Assembly (NCBI GenBank): GCA_037833965.1
Contig: AP031353.1
Location: forward strand, 21,950,501 to 22,014,500
From: Marchantia polymorpha subsp. ruderalis
Taxonomy: Eukaryota > Streptophyta > Marchantiopsida > Marchantiales > Marchantiaceae
Length of the DNA: 64,000 nucleotides
Direction: 5' to 3'
Below, one piece after another: positions 63,879 through 64,000 of this stretch. The notes under the pieces are model-generated. The model did not search any database and was not told the DNA's origin. It was given only the letters and a program-made list of their open reading frames with translations. The position numbers and the translations under genes are program-made. Position 1 is the stretch's first letter. Every line of letters begins with the position of its first letter.

Positions 63879-64000
63879 CTGCATGCGATTATGCGTGTCA
63901 ATGATATTCGGTGGAATGTTGCGCTAGTCTACCTCAAAGCTGAGAAGCGTTTGCGAGGTGGGCTAGCCATGTCTTGAACACTTCAACACACCTTGGTTTT
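63879..64000 (-). other. Intron of the H+-ATPase gene reaching the window edge
   Basis: The acceptor TGCAG precedes GTGTTACGAGATGG at 63878. No frame in these 122 bp matches the expected preceding ...APKTK segment, so the next upstream exon lies outside the window. Confidence 0.75.

Overview
This is nuclear DNA of a land plant, most likely a bryophyte and perhaps a liverwort; that placement is an inference. The evidence is a plasma-membrane proton ATPase split into many small exons with a penultimate threonine at its C-terminus, a plant-type PEP carboxykinase with the plant N-terminal extension, plant Copia, Gypsy, PIF/Harbinger and Mutator-like relics, and a plant initiator tRNA-Met. Gene density is low. 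AT-rich spacer alternates with GC-rich islands carrying GA, GGCA and GGAT microsatellites.

Layout. 1-18.9 kb has no gene I can recognise. It holds two MITE copies, local tandem duplications, three GC-rich islands (about 3.2-4.7, 6.2-7.5 and 10.5-11.3 kb), and a few weak open frames. 19.0-22.6 kb carries an intronless, GC-rich PEP carboxykinase gene with a TATA box and an upstream ORF whose stop overlaps the main start. An initiator tRNA-Met gene is at 25.36-25.43 kb (minus). Two small hypothetical frames lie at 27.3-28.2 kb. A non-autonomous Mutator-like element with an 11-bp target duplication is at 29.49-30.36 kb. 30.4-36 kb is AT-rich, with decayed Gypsy integrase pieces and a roughly 105-bp tandem array.

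38-45 kb holds a PIF/Harbinger locus: an intact DDE nuclease gene (plus) converging on an intact two-exon Myb/SANT (trihelix) partner gene (minus). The 3.07-kb intron of the partner contains a complete alpha-amylase exon with its own splice sites, plus other exon-like pieces. A single-exon ribonuclease-inhibitor-type LRR protein gene is at 46.36-47.70 kb. A third MITE is at 48.66-49.09 kb. A shrunken, internally inverted Copia retrotransposon with LTRs and a TTATC target duplication is at 50.36-52.73 kb. A foldback element with perfect 31-bp inverted ends is at 55.39-55.71 kb. From 59.0 kb to the right edge runs the 3' four-fifths of a P3A proton ATPase gene (minus, 17 exons seen).

The host genes are housekeeping genes (gluconeogenesis, membrane energisation, translation initiation) and show no operon-like link. 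The most unusual material is the exon capture inside the Harbinger partner gene, two frame-preserving stop-free introns in the ATPase (one GC-AG), the start-overlapping uORF of PEPCK, the inverted Copia element, and a recurring class of short near-perfect hairpins.
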